Assembly: GCA_963920525.1 (NCBI GenBank)
Contig: OY986438.1
Coordinates: 129,282,920 to 129,346,919, forward strand
Direction: 5' to 3'
Source of the DNA: Dichetophora obliterata
Taxonomy: Eukaryota; Arthropoda; Insecta; Diptera; Sciomyzidae
DNA: 64,000 nt
Shown: in pieces, positions 1-11,540 of the stretch
How the letters are laid out: every line of letters starts with the position of its first letter
Numbering within the stretch: the stretch's first letter is position 1
Program-made: the position numbers and the translations under genes
The notes under the pieces: model-generated
Told to the model about the DNA's origin: nothing
The model's database searches: none
What the model saw: only the letters and a program-made list of their open reading frames with translations

Positions 1-1965
1 TTTTGGCTCAAATAAATTTCCGCCATTCTTGTTTATGCCTTGTTTTGTAAACAATAGCGACGCCACCATATCGGAACTTAATCTATTTCGCGAATCAGTC
101 TTACAAAGTTTTAAATTACTAAATATACGCTCTACTTATACGTTTGAAAAAGGAAGTATCAACAGATATGTAAATTCTTTCTTCAAGTTAGGGAATTTAA
201 GTGATCCAACGGAATTTTTCAATTCAAATACCTTTTTCCAGTAACAATCTGAATCCAATAAACAATCAATATTTAGACTTTTGTGATCTAACAATGCGTG
301 CTCCCTCCATTCGTTATCGATACCTTGTAGGTTGATATCAACAAATTTAAATTGTTATTTAAATAAACTTAAAGTTTTCAATCGAAATGACTGTGCAATA
401 GCTGGGTCAACTATATCAATTACTTCATATAGTGTATCAGATAAGTCAAACCGTTTTTTAATTTGATCAATAGCCTCTATGTAAAAATTTCTGCAGTCAA
501 AAAGTGCAATCGACTTTTTATCTTCTGTAAGCTGTTTTAAGCTACTTTCCGCCAAAATTTCTGTGTAAATTTCCTTTGTATTTAGAAAATATAAGGGATT
601 TTTATAATCAATTGTTTAAACATCCTGCGCCCTAATGGTTTTAATGTCAAAAAAGTTTGATAATAATGTCTTGAGAACCCGGATAGTTTCACTTTTTAGT
701 TTGCAAAGCATAGGCCGCTCTGTTTGGAAAATTGTATTCAAAATAGTCAGTGTACTTAAACTGTACGACAAAAAATCTAGATACATTTTTTTATCCGAGA
801 AAACTTGGTAATTTTTGATGCATCTTCAAAAACATCTAAGCGGAAGTACGCTCTTAAAGATTCATATTGTTCTAAAGCTCTGTTAACACAAGAATTTTGT
901 GAATTTCTAATTGAAAATAATGCTGAAAATCTTTGAACTTTTCCTGACGTAAAAAGCTCCAGTTAAAATGCGATCCTAAATTTCTCAAAAGATCCTCAAT
1001 AACCACTGGCAATTTTAAACAAGCTTTTGACGCTACCAAATATATCATATGGCAATAGCATTTCACTGTTACGATAAAAGGTGTTTCTTTTTTAAATAAA
1101 GCTGTCACGGAGTTGAATTGACCAAACATTACGTTTGGTGTATCTGCAGCGAAGCCAACCAAATTATCAAACGGAATATATTTTCTCTTTGAAACACTGT
1201 TTTAGTAAGTTAAATAAATGCACTGCTGTTCCAGATGCGCATTCTCTTATATCAAAAAAATTTTGTATTTATTCTAGCTTGCAAACTATAATAAAAAATT
1301 ATTGTGAACGCTCATTGTTTTATGTCACTTACATTCGTTGTCTCATCTATAATTATAGAAAGATATGTTTGTTTAAGCTGCAAAAACAGATCGTTGGAAA
1401 AACTGACTACAAGGACATTTTTCATTATCTCTGTAGCTTTACTTCGGTGAAGTGACAAACTTTTTAAAATTTCCGGATCACGAAAAGATGATTTTAGACT
1501 GGAACCAAACTGTACACTAGCCGGAAAGGTAAATCATTTGTTTTCAGAAGCCCCACAAGCTTTAGCTCTGCCCTTTTAGTGTCGGTTTTTGCATTCTTTC
1601 GTAAAGATTCGTCGATCGGCTAAGTATGTGCAATGGCACTGTGGTTTTTGATGTTAGTCCCGGTTTATACTCGTCAAGAATTGAGTTCAATTTTGATCAT
1701 TCCCTTTTGAACTTCCTCCTCTCTCACGCTGATGTCCGCGTCTTTCATCCACAGAGGTAAGACTTGACCGTCAAGTCTTGACGAGTATAAACCAGGACTA
1801 AGAAATCAATTCTATGCGCAATAATTTTTTGCTTACACACTTTACATAAAGCAGAATCATTTTTATTTTCCGCTGTTTTCGTTAGCCAATCTTTGAACTC
1901 TGGGACTTCCAGTCACTGGGTGTTAAATTTGTATTTTGTCCGCTTTACAGATGGGGCAGCTTACT
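1..1965 (-). pseudogene. Degenerate hAT-superfamily transposase-like gene, 3' end outside window
   Basis: Reading the minus strand, conceptual translation shows pieces of a hAT-type transposase in the right order, broken by stops and frameshifts. Near 1830-1870 there is a zinc-finger start (ALCKVCKQKIIAHR) with a matching KNHSAIAH histidine part near 1630. The middle, 872-1162, gives an open stretch with MVGFAADTPNVM and CHMIYLVASKACLKLP, typical of the catalytic region of hAT proteins related to ZMYM/KIAA1586-type genes. At 60-240 the C-terminal dimerisation motif reads LPFSNV, stop, VERIFSNLKLCKTDSRNRLS. The reading runs off the left edge, so the last residues and one terminal repeat are missing. 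A 148-bp inverted-repeat insertion splits the zinc finger. The order and motifs are seen; assignment to hAT is family knowledge. No functional product is expected. Confidence 0.75.
1654..1801. mobile_element. Short inverted-repeat element (MITE) inside the hAT remnant
   Basis: The 148-bp unit begins with TTAGTCCCGGTTTATACTCG and ends with its near-perfect reverse complement (one mismatch in about 26 bases, followed by an extra local CTTGACGGTCAAG palindrome). It sits between the cysteine and histidine halves of the zinc finger of the surrounding transposase remnant, so it arrived later than that gene. No clean direct target duplication can be fixed because the ends are palindromic (TTAG...CTAA). 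It has no coding capacity. Confidence 0.75.
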
Positions 1966-2424
1966 GCAATTTTTAATTGAATCAATTAAAACTAAAAATA
2001 TCAATAATTTGCAGCAGGCTTACTTTAGGAGCTTGTTCATCTTCGACTGGTTTTGAGCCAGAAAGATTCCTTGGGTAAAAAAGGCCATCACACATACGAA
2101 AATTTATGAAGCTGTGTTATTAGCGCGCCAATGAACTATTAAGTGGCGGAATAACATGTTTATCGAAAAGCTGTCAAACGAATACCAAAATACCAGTGCT
2201 GACAGTGCATGCGAATAAGAAACAGATTTTTTAGGATACATTTTTATTTGTACACACGACATTAAATCAGCTTGCAGCGCTATATATTTAATTAACATTT
2301 TCAATTTTTTCTAAATATCGAAATTCCTCAAAAAATCCTCAAAGGCACTCAAAAATTCCTCAAAGGCACCTGAAAACACTCCAATTTTGAGGAATTACCC
2401 ACAAATTGGCGACGCTGCAAATGA
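1966..2424. other. AT-rich stretch, probable outer part of the hAT remnant
   Basis: No gene is seen. Around 2320-2400 the motif TCCTCAAAGGCAC occurs twice with variants, followed by a partial inverse copy (TTTTGAGGAATTACC). This could be the subterminal repeat region of the hAT-type element to the left, but the other end lies outside the window so this cannot be checked. Confidence 0.3.
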
Positions 2425-2658
2425 CCGAGAATTGGACCTTCGTGTTTTATGCCGACTTCGAACGGCTTATGTTCTTAAGAAGCTTTACATGCCAATTTTT
2501 ACTCTCTGAGGTTTACCATTGTCTGCAGAGAGGTGACGACCCAACAGAAAAATTAATTCAATTGAAAAAACTTTCTGTCTGAGATGGAATTGAACCCGGG
2601 CTAGCACGGTTTTTTAACTTAGAGGCCACGCACTCTACCCACTAGGCTACGGTCGCCT
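2425..2658 (-). mobile_element. tRNA-derived SINE
   Basis: On the minus strand the head carries both internal RNA polymerase III promoter boxes at tRNA spacing: an A box TAGCCTAGTGGG (plus-strand 2638-2649) and a B box GGTTCAATTCC (plus-strand 2586-2596). The anticodon arm does not pair and would read CTA, so this is not a working tRNA. A tRNA-unrelated body follows, ending in the stretch GTTTTATGCCGACTTCGAAC (read on plus). A piece of the same tail recurs at 41479-41520. tRNA-headed SINEs of this layout are abundant in flies; the family name is not known to me. Confidence 0.7.
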
Positions 2659-3154
2659 ACTACGATACATCTAGTTTTAGTAATTAACGGCTTTTATTGT
2701 ATTTTATATCAAATTCAATGGCGATTAAGACACGAAAAAAGTTCAAAACCCAAAACCATAAAATATACTTTGTGCTCGAAGTTATTATTGTTTGAGCTTA
2801 TTTTTGTTAAAAAAGTATCAATATTGACGAATTTTATAAAAAAACCTTACAGTGCATCAAGTTTTTAATACCACACTCATAAAACATGTTTTATAATCTA
2901 ACGAACAAAAAGAATATATTTTATAAAACTTAACAAAAAATTCTTAATAAAATTCTAAAATTCATTAACAAAGAATTCTTAAAAATTCAAAATATTAATG
3001 GCCATTTTTATTTCTATTGAAAGAACCCACGAATCCATTCTAAAATTGCGGAGCCACGGAAATCATAGTCCTCCGACGAACAGGTTCTCTTTGAACGACA
3101 ACATGTTGTTTGACGAACAAGTTCGCTTATGAGTAAACCCTTTAAACATTATTA
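2659..3154. other. AT-rich intergenic stretch
   Basis: Runs of A/T with several TTTTATAA/TTATAAAA and AATTCTTAA repeats at 2840-2990. No reading frame, repeat boundary or RNA gene could be supported. Confidence 0.4.
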
Positions 3155-3833
3155 ATTAGTATAAAGCAGCCCTGAGCTATCATCGCTTTTGTTGTGTTTC
3201 CTCCGTTTTCACAGCTCCTTTTCGAATATTATTCGTATGTTTTGCCGAAAAAAAGCCGGAATGTTCGCCGCATGCATAACGAATTCGCTTCACTCGTTAA
3301 TAACTCAATTCGCTACTTTTGTTCTTTGTTATCGTTGAAATTCGTCCGTGTCCATTGCTGTTCTTCGTTCGTTTATTCATACGTTCGCTGTGCATTTCTA
3401 TAACTTTGATAACGTCTGATATTTTTCTCTTAATTTTTTAATTAACTTGCAAATATCAAGTGAACAATTGCAGATATAGCAAAAACAAATACAAATACTT
3501 TCGATAACGAAATCTATTAAAATATTAAACTGCGCGAAGCAGCAGAAACAGTGCAAAAGAATAAATAAATAAACCGCAATTTATTGTATAACAAAAAAAA
3601 TTCGCTGTAAGCTCGAGGTGATTTAAGAACAAGAGAAAACTTGCTAAATAGGGGAAAAAATAAAAAGACAACAAAAAACCCTGCAAAATAAAGTAAAACC
3701 AAGTTAATTTGAAACGTATTTGCGGCTTCGTTGCAATAACATAAAAAAATCCAATTGGAATTCTGACACTTGTATTTGAAGTAAAATTCGCCAAACAATA
3801 AAGAAAAACAAAATAATTGCATAGAATTTACAG
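3155..3833 (+). promoter_or_regulatory. Possible core promoter and non-coding first exon
   Basis: A TATAAAG box at 3160-3166 lies upstream of ATCATCG-type initiator sequence and a stretch of more balanced composition than its surroundings (3180-3420). The next 400 bases have the look of a long fly 5' untranslated region: CAAAAACAAATACAAATAC, GCAGCAGAAACAGTGC and repeated AATAAATAAATA. A good splice donor, AGC|GTAAGT, follows at 3833. No coding start with a credible frame is present before the donor, so this would be an untranslated exon. All of this is pattern-based inference; the same features could occur by chance in AT-rich DNA. Confidence 0.25.
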
Positions 3834-5292
3834 CGTAAGTTTGTATGCCTGTTTGTGAGCTAAACAGGGTGTGTTGACCTCTGGTTAAAGTGCACAAATT
3901 GAAGAAATGAATATAAACAAAGATGAGCGATAAAAATATCTTTCTATATACGTATGTATATCAAGTATATGATATATAAAGTATTAAGTTTAAAAATAGT
4001 GCGGTATTTTTAGCACAAACATTGATTAGAAATAATGTGAAATTTCCATATATTATATATGTTTCCTTGTGTGCTATCCGTTGCCTCCCACCGCTAATCC
4101 ATACATTTTTATTGCCTTCTTTTGTATGCAGTCGTATTTGTTCCTATTTTATTAAAGCCGATAATTTTTGCAGCTATCATTTGAACGTCATGCTGCTGTC
4201 ATTGTCCTCTGGCTGACAATTTTGCATTCTATTTAGTTTATTTGTTGCTCCATCTTTGATCATCATCATCCTTGGTGTTGGTGTTGCTGGGGAAACAGTT
4301 GTTGTTGTAATGTGGGGAACAAAACACATCTATTGCAACATTGAGTGCTCACCTCTGCAGTAGGCCCTGCTGCCACTCTATTTTAAGCCATAGCAAAACA
4401 GGCCAGAACTGTTTCTACAAAGTGAAAGAACAAAGAAAAGTCAACAAAAATATTTTGACGTTTCCATTGTCAACTCATGGTTGGATAGTTTTCAAGATAT
4501 TCTACACTAGTGGCAGTGATTTGCAAACACCAAAAAATATCTTCCATAACTTAAGAACCTAGTAGTAAAAAAAAATAAAGAAATAACTACCGACAATAAA
4601 TATAGCTGCAACCTGTCGTTGAATCTTGAGAAGTTTTTTATTCCAATGGCTTGGGGAAGACACCGCATTAACTGTAGGCTTTGGCGATATAATAGAAATG
4701 AGCATTTGTGTTATCGATTTTGTATGCACCTCTCTCTCTCAAGACATCAGCAGACGAGCATCTAATTACAAAACTGGTTGATAAACTGCTTATTGAAAAA
4801 AGTAATAGCACGACTATGATTTCCGGAGCGTCGCAATTTGGAAGTGTTTTCTGGTAGATAACAAAAAATCGATTACTGAACTAGTTATCGTGCTATCGAT
4901 TTTGATTTTTTCTGCTAAAAGAATTGTTTAAAAAATTATCTATTTATATGACACATCCAATTACCTTAAGTAATCCAATTAATGGCCTAAATGGGTGAAA
5001 ATATGTATGAACATAATTTTAATAAGGCTGATTATACATTAATATACGATTTTTTATATAATAGACGCGTTCTTCCCAACATTCAAATCCGATTTCCATA
5101 CAAACAATATCCTGCTATGGATTTAGACTTTGTAAACTTGTAGTTTGAAACATCATCAGCCAGGTGGCGTACAATGAATAAGTGATCGGAAAAGGCATTG
5201 TTGATCATTGCCATCTAGTTGTCACATACTTTGCATGAGCATCAAATCCAAATCCAAATTTTGACATCAAAACCACTCACATATATTCAAAA
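3834..5292. other. Unique-looking intergenic or intronic DNA
   Basis: No coding region is supported. Sequence at 4060-4400 is less AT-rich and contains TTGTTGTTGT and GTTGGTGTTG runs of the kind found in fly introns. Two ATCGATT-containing stretches lie at 4700-4720 and 4860-4905. If the 3155-3833 exon is real this could be its intron. Confidence 0.3.
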
Positions 5293-6430
5293 TTGTAGAA
5301 ATTTTCAGTACGACTTTTTCATAAAACATTGTTACCTAAGAATGAGAAAAAAACGGCATGAATATGCAAATATCTCCGCTGTCCATTAATATATTTTATT
5401 CAAATTTGTTTTGTTCAAAAGTTAAAACTTTACAAAAATAGTTTCACTTGTACCGTTAAGCTAGTGCATATATGCATTATAATTATGTGAAAAAAGGTCA
5501 AACATATTGACTTTTTACTCAAAAAATGACTTAAAAATTGTTTTTGTTGTAAAATGAAATCAATTAAAAATTGCACATCTGGCTACCTTTCATATGACAT
5601 AGCATTTTTTGCAAAAATTGTTCCAGTTACGCCCAAAAATTATTTTACTGTTGACTATAGTAATAAAACTAATTTTCTGCTTTGTTTGTTTGGCATTTGT
5701 ATAAATCTAAACGGCTCAACGGATTTTGCTCAAACTAGGTATACTTATTAAGTTTACTAGATTAAAATGACAAACTTAGTTTTTGCCACGCCTCATAAGA
5801 AAATTTTCAACTAACGGTAATTTTGTTATTATAATACTTATTAGTATCAAAGTTTTTTGTGTATTTCATTTTAAAAAAATTTTCTTATTGTAGAAATTGT
5901 AGAAATTTTCAGTACAACGACTTTTTCATAAAACTTCGTTACCTAAGAATGAGAAAAAAACGACATGAAAATCCAAGTTTGGTCTTTCGATGCTAATATT
6001 TCCACTGGCCTTTAATATATTTCATTAATTTTTTTTTTAAAGTTCAATAAAAGCACTTCACAAAAATAGTTCCAAGTGTACCGTTAAGACAAAGTATATA
6101 TGTTTTATGATTATATCAAAACAGGACCAAAATATTGACTTTTTACTCACAAAATTACTCAAAAATTGTTTTCGTTGTAAAAATGAAATCAATTAAAAAA
6201 TGCACATCTGGGTACCTTTCATATGACATAGCATTTATTTGCAAAAATTATTTTACTGTTTTTGTCATCAAAACAACAAGGGTACCAGGGAATTTTTTCG
6301 CGAAATTTATGTTTTGTAAAATATTGTTTCTATATTTTTTTCCAAAAAAGTCACGTCTCAAAAGTAATTTATGTGACAAAATTACCCCAATATCTCTTTC
6401 CAATCAATAGTTATGGCTAAAAATCTATTT
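5293..6430. repeat. Direct duplication of an approximately 370-600 bp AT-rich unit
   Basis: Two diverged copies in the same orientation. Copy A (about 5295-5665) and copy B (about 5893-6265) share GTAGAAATTTTCAGTAC, ACCTAAGAATGAGAAAAAAA, GAAATCAATTAAAAA and TACCTTTCATATGACATAGC in the same order and at nearly the same spacing. The copies differ by small insertions and many substitutions, so the duplication is old or belongs to a dispersed tandem family. Short open frames in each copy (5554-5751 and 6135-6410) begin at the equivalent ATG but diverge and end differently; I do not regard them as genes. Confidence 0.75.
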
Positions 6431-6934
6431 TTTCTTACCAGAATGAGTAAGAAACCCTAAAAGAGACAAGAAACATTGGTATTTTAACAAGAAAAGCAAA
6501 AGTTAAAGAAAAATACAGAATTTCTTCTCTAAACTTAAAAGATTTTAAAAGATGAAAACTTATTGTAAATTCTTGAGAATAAACAAAAAAAATACCGATT
6601 TTGTTTTAAAATTTTGTATATAATTAGAACGCCCTCCATTTATCTCTAAAAATGCAGTTGTGTGTCTAGAGTAATTATAAACATTTTGGTTTATATATCG
6701 GAATGTTGTTATTTCAATCATATATATTTTAGTTTAGCTTTCTAACTCCATATTTTCTTATATCACCATTACAATAAACAACTGATCTTAACACAACATT
6801 GTAGCTGTAATATTTATAAGAATAATAAGCATTTTTCAGCCAGTGTAAAAAATTTGAAATTTTACATAGATCAATTTTGGTCAATGGCTTCCATTTAATT
6901 AAATCAAATAATTGATTAAGTTTATTCAAAATTA
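6431..6934. other. AT-rich intergenic stretch
   Basis: No gene or bounded repeat is visible. The only open frames are short and of biased Lys/Asn/Tyr composition. Confidence 0.35.
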
Positions 6935-6992
6935 TTTTTTATATACTATCATATATTTTTAATTATTATATATTATTATATATTATATATTA
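6935..6992. repeat. Left part of a TATTATATAT simple-sequence tract
   Basis: Imperfect repeats of about 10 bases (TATTATATAT). The same tract continues at 10042-10135 on the far side of the Helitron-like element, so that element was inserted into the tract. Confidence 0.85.
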
Positions 6993-9900
6993 CTAGCTGA
7001 AACCCGGCGCGTTGCCGCCACTCTCCCTATTCAAACGCCCATAAAATGTTATCAGTTAAACAGCATGTCTAAATTGAGGTAGAATACTGAATTCCTAGAC
7101 TGTGCGACCTATATCCACAAAGCCATTCGATATAACAAATTAGGGTTGTATAGGAAGTGCCACGCCCTCTTGAGCACCGCTCATAGAATGTAATCAATTG
7201 AACTGCATGTATACATGGAGGTTGAATACCGAATTCCAAAACTGTGCGACATATATCTCCAAAACTATTCGATAGCACAAATTTAGGTTGTATGGGAGGT
7301 GCCACTGCCCTTTTCCTTACGCCCATAAAATTTAACCAATGAAACTGCATGTGTAAATTGAGGTCGAATACTGAATTCCGAGGCTGAGTTACCTATAACT
7401 CCAAAGCTATTCGATATCGCAAATTTGGGTTAAGTTGGAGGTGCCACGCCCCCCGACAAACTCTAAAAAATTTTATCAGTAAATCTGCATGCGTAAATTT
7501 TGGTCAAATACTGAATTCCGATGCTGTGCGACCTATAACTCCAAAGCTATTTGATAGCACAAAGTTGGGTTGTATGGGAAGTGTCACTCCCCTTTTCCCT
7601 ACGCCCATAAAATGTAAGAAATGAAAGTGCATGTATAAATTAAGGTCGAATACCGATTTCTTACGCTGTCAACCTATAACTTCAAAGCAATTCGATATTG
7701 CAAATTTGGTATGTAAGGGAGATGTCAGGCCTCCCTGTCCAACGCCCATAAAAAAAAATCATTGAAACTGCATGTGTAAATTGAGGTCAAAAACTGAATT
7801 CCGAAGCTGAATTCCTATAAATTCAAAGCTATTCGATATCACCAATTTGGGTTGTATGAGAGGTGCCCCTCCCCCTTGTCCAACTCCCATAAAATTTCAT
7901 CACTGAAACGGTACGTCTAAATTGTGGTCGAATACCGAATTTCTAAGCTGTGCAACCCATAACGCTATTCGATAACACAAATTGTTTTTATATTAATGGA
8001 AGTTAAAAGAAGGTGTGGCATTTCTTCTTAAACCATCTCGTACTCAAAACAAAGCCACTTACAAAATTTGAGCTCAATCGGACCAATAGTTTCGGAGTAT
8101 TGTGATATTTCCAAAAGTAGGCGTAGATGAAGTGTGACAACGCCCGTTTTTATTAAAGTTAGTGACAGTCATCATAAGAACTTATTTACCAAATTTTAAT
8201 TTAATACGACCAAAACCTTCTTATATATAGCATTTTTATTGATTTGTGGGCGATAAAAGGGGTGTGGCATTACTTTTTTCCTAAACCTTTGCGTAGCAGT
8301 TACGAACAAACCAGTAGAAGGAAGTATCCTATTTGGTCTAGTCGTTTTCAAGTTTTAAGCATCCGAACAAATCACGATTCATTTTTATATGTACAGATAT
8401 TGATTTGTGGGCGCTAAAAGTGGGCGTGAAAACATTTATGTATCGTGACTGCCTCTTGGAGCACCTACACAGCAAGTTTCAGTATAAAAATGTGTAGAAC
8501 TCCGGAATTGCCATGATTTCGAAAAAGTGAGCGTATATATATTGCGACGAAAAAGTTATTTTTGTACAGTTACTGACAGTTACCATCTGAACAAAATGAT
8601 AATATCTTAGTTTTTACGATCGAAACCGTCTGATATATATCCCTTATTTGGTTTGTGGTCGATAGCGCAAATTTGGCTTGTATGGGAGGAACCACGCCCC
8701 CTCGTCCAAACGTTACCAAACCTCACAGGAACAATCTATCTCCTCGGCAAACGTTGTTCTGCCACAGACCGCCTTACTGCTATACACAAAAATGTCAAGA
8801 AATGTCAAATATATTCACCATTTTCAGTACAGCTGCCGAAAGTAGCCATGTGCACTAAATAACCACATTTTAGTCTAATACGACCAAAACCGTACGAAAT
8901 ATAGCATTTTTGTTGTTTTGCAAGCGGTAAAAAGGGGTGCGGTAAAATGTTTCCCTTGAGCCATCTCGTAATCGAAACAAATCGACTGCCCAAATTTCAG
9001 CTCAATTTAGGTTAAGCCTGGCGCACTTTACTTCACTGGACGCTAACTCCCCGAAAAGTGAGTTTAACTAAAGTAGGGCAGGCCTATTTTTAGTGCACTT
9101 GCCGAGAGTAACCATATGTACTGAATTACAAAATTTTTGTCTAATACGACCCAAACCGTTGAAATAAAACGTTTTCATTGGTTTGTGGGCGGTAAAAGGG
9201 GGGCTTGGAGACCAATTTTTAGTACAGTTACTGTCAGTAACTTCACAAACCAAAGTAACAAATTTAAGTCTTATATGACCAAAACCGTCTGAAATAAACC
9301 ATTTTCATTTATTTGTGGGCGGTAAAAGGGGGCGTGGAAACCCATTTTTAGGACAGTTGTCGACAGTAACCGTACATACTAAATTACAAAATGTTAGCCA
9401 TATACGACCCAAACCGACTGAAATATAACATTTTTATTGATTTGGGGGCGGTAAAAGGGGGGTGTGGCAAATTTTTTTCCTCAACCATCTCGTACCTGAA
9501 ACAAATCGACTGCTAAAATTTCAGGTCAATCGGTTCAGTAGTTTTGGAGTCTATAGACATCACACAGCCAGACACACATCGTTTTGCTTTATATGTATAT
9601 AGATATTGATTTGTGGGCGTTAAAAGTGGGCGTGAAAACATTTATAAATTGTGTTCGTCTCTTGGAGCACCTAAAGAGCAAGTTTCACTGTAAAAATGTG
9701 CAGAACTCCGGAATTGCCATGATTTCGAAAAAGTGGGCGTATTTATATAACGACAACGCCCATTTTTTGTAAATATTAATATTAAAAATATTAATTTCTT
9801 ACGATTGAAACCGTGAGATATTTTTCTTTTTTTTGTTTGTGATCGATGGAGCAAATTTGGCTTGTATGGGAGGTACCACGCCCCCTTCTCCAATCGTTAC

Positions 9901-10041
9901 GAAACCTCACAGGAACACTTTCAAGATGTGGCTTTATTTTCCCTGAAAATTTCATAAAGATCGGTTCAGCGGTTTTGGAGTCTATACGTGATATAGCCAC
10001 ATACCCACCCACATACATACATCCATTTTTATATATATAGA
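6993..10041 (-). mobile_element. Helitron-like non-autonomous element, 3.05 kb
   Basis: Read on the minus strand the unit starts TCTATATATATAAAAATGG directly after an A and ends CTAG directly before a T. Just before CTAG is GGCGGCAACGCGCC, which folds as a GGCG/CGCC stem with a 6-base loop, nine bases from CTAG. TC at the 5' end, a 3' hairpin, a CTRR end and A|T flanks are the defining Helitron signals. No Rep/helicase gene is present, so the element is non-autonomous. The interior holds a 140-bp array (7045-7990) and blocks with GTGGGCGGTAAAAGGGG and CGACCAAAACCGTCTG repeated several times. Terminus-like sequences recur inside at about 8385-8400 and 9586-9604, each followed by ATTGATTTGTGGGCG, suggesting tandem gain of 5' ends. 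Confidence 0.75.
7045..7990. repeat. Tandem array, about 140-bp unit, seven copies
   Basis: Units repeat at about 7060, 7200, 7342, 7482, 7623, 7764 and 7903. Each carries versions of AAACTGCATGTGTAAATT, GAATACTGAATTCC, CCTATAACTCCAAAGC, TATTCGATA and TTGTATGGGAGGTGCCACGC. Units differ at many sites and lack a common reading frame. The array lies inside the Helitron-like element; internal tandem repeats of roughly this size are known from Helentron/DINE-type Helitrons of flies. Confidence 0.85.
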
Positions 10042-10135
10042 TTATATATTATTATATATTGTTATATATTATTATATATTATTATATATATATTATTATA
10101 TATATATTATATATTATTGTATATTATTATATACC
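10042..10135. repeat. Right part of the TATTATATAT tract
   Basis: Continuation of the approximately 10-base AT repeat interrupted by the Helitron-like element. Confidence 0.85.
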
Positions 10136-10789
10136 AAATGAAAGATAAAACTTCAAGCTTTTAAAATATATTATAACTTTAGTACCTTAATAACGCAAAT
10201 TTTTTAGAAAATAACGATTCTCTTAATAAAAAAATTCAAGTATGATATTCAAGCTTGTAAAATTTAAAACATACTTTCATGAGATTCTTTCAAGATATAT
10301 CATATCAAATAAAAGGTAATTTAATTATCTTTCAAATTACATGTCAATCTTTCGATCGATTGAATAATGGCAAATATAAAGATGTTTTTTTAAACACAAC
10401 TTTTGGTATGAAAAAAAATTCAAAAATCGATAAGTTGATAAATTATAGACTTTTCGTACGGTAAACTTTTTTGTTCTCTACCAGAAAACATCTTTAAATC
10501 ACGGTTCCCAAGAAATCGTAATCGTACCCAATGTTCGGATAAAAAACTAATGCGTTTATGTGATGATTGTTATAAAAAACTTAAAAAATTTAACAATTCG
10601 AGAGTAATAAGAAATCGACGCATGTGAAAAGAACAAACTTGAACGTACCGTCAATTCTTGGGCAATTGGTTTTGTGTTTATTCGTTGTCCCGTTATTTGT
10701 ACTTTTATTTCGGCGTCATCAGCGCAAACTTGAGAAGGAAAAGCGAGAAGTGAAAGAAATAATTGACCGTTAACTATTGACAAGTGTAA
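10136..10789. other. AT-rich intergenic stretch
   Basis: Nothing supportable as a gene. Open frames at 10279-10464 (plus) and 10556-10783 (minus) are short, lack family resemblance and have no splice context. Confidence 0.35.
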
Positions 10790-11407
10790 ACCACGACTTA
10801 AGTTGTAAAATTCTTTGACGAAGTGCGGTTAATTTATTAAAGTAACTTCGGCTTATTCTTATTTTTATTGTTTTATTTTGACTTTGTTTTGCATAATCAC
10901 CATTTATTTTGCTGTGTGCTAGTCGCTTAGCTGCGTTGCATGCGCAGCTATGCCATGCGAAGCTGACTAGACCATTATGGTCCAGTTATGGTCCAGTTAG
11001 CCTCGCATGGCATAGCAGTGCATGGCTTAACAAGCGTCACATCGAAATCTGTTTAATAGGATTTGTGTGCATCTGATTATGCCCAACATGGCAACGCATG
11101 GCAATGCTCAGATAAAAACAGAAATGCATCTCTGACTACATAGATAAACATGGAAGATCTATTTCATTTTAATATCTGTGTATTCTTCTATGTATTTGAC
11201 GTTTTGGCAAAACAGATGTGAAGTTGTAAAATTGTTTGTTCAAGTGCGGTTAATTTATTAAAATAAAATCGTTGTATTCTTCTTTTTTATTGTTTTATTT
11301 TGACCATGTGACTATGCTTTGCATAATCACCATTTATTTAGCTGTGTGCTAGCTGCTTATCTGCGTTGCATGCGCTGCTGTGCCATGCGAGGCTAACTGG
11401 ACCATTA
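10790..11407. mobile_element. Inverted-repeat element (10988-11405) next to a partial second copy
   Basis: ATGGTCCAGTTAGCCTCGC at 10988 is the inverse of GCGAGGCTAACTGGACCAT ending at 11405, giving terminal repeats of roughly 36 bases with few mismatches and a unit of 418 bp. Immediately left, 10800-10977 is a direct copy of the right half (11220-11395): both contain AAGTGCGGTTAATTTATTAA, TTTGCATAATCACCATTTAT and GCTGCGTTGCATGCGC. So one complete copy and one truncated copy lie head to tail. Non-coding. Confidence 0.7.
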
Positions 11408-11540
11408 GTCTATCTATACGAATATATAAAAGCGTTGTGACACTGCACGGAGGTTTGACAATCACACAAGTACCACTGGATCGATTAAGACGATATAAGT
11501 ACCAAACGATTAGTTATTTCAACTTAATCGTAATATGCTA

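Noticed and set aside
2425..2658. A functional tRNA gene
   Set aside because: A and B boxes are good but the anticodon stem does not pair and a SINE body follows.
8653..8862. Overlapping open frames in the Helitron-like element
   Set aside because: They fall in repeated non-coding blocks, overlap each other in two frames and show no domain.
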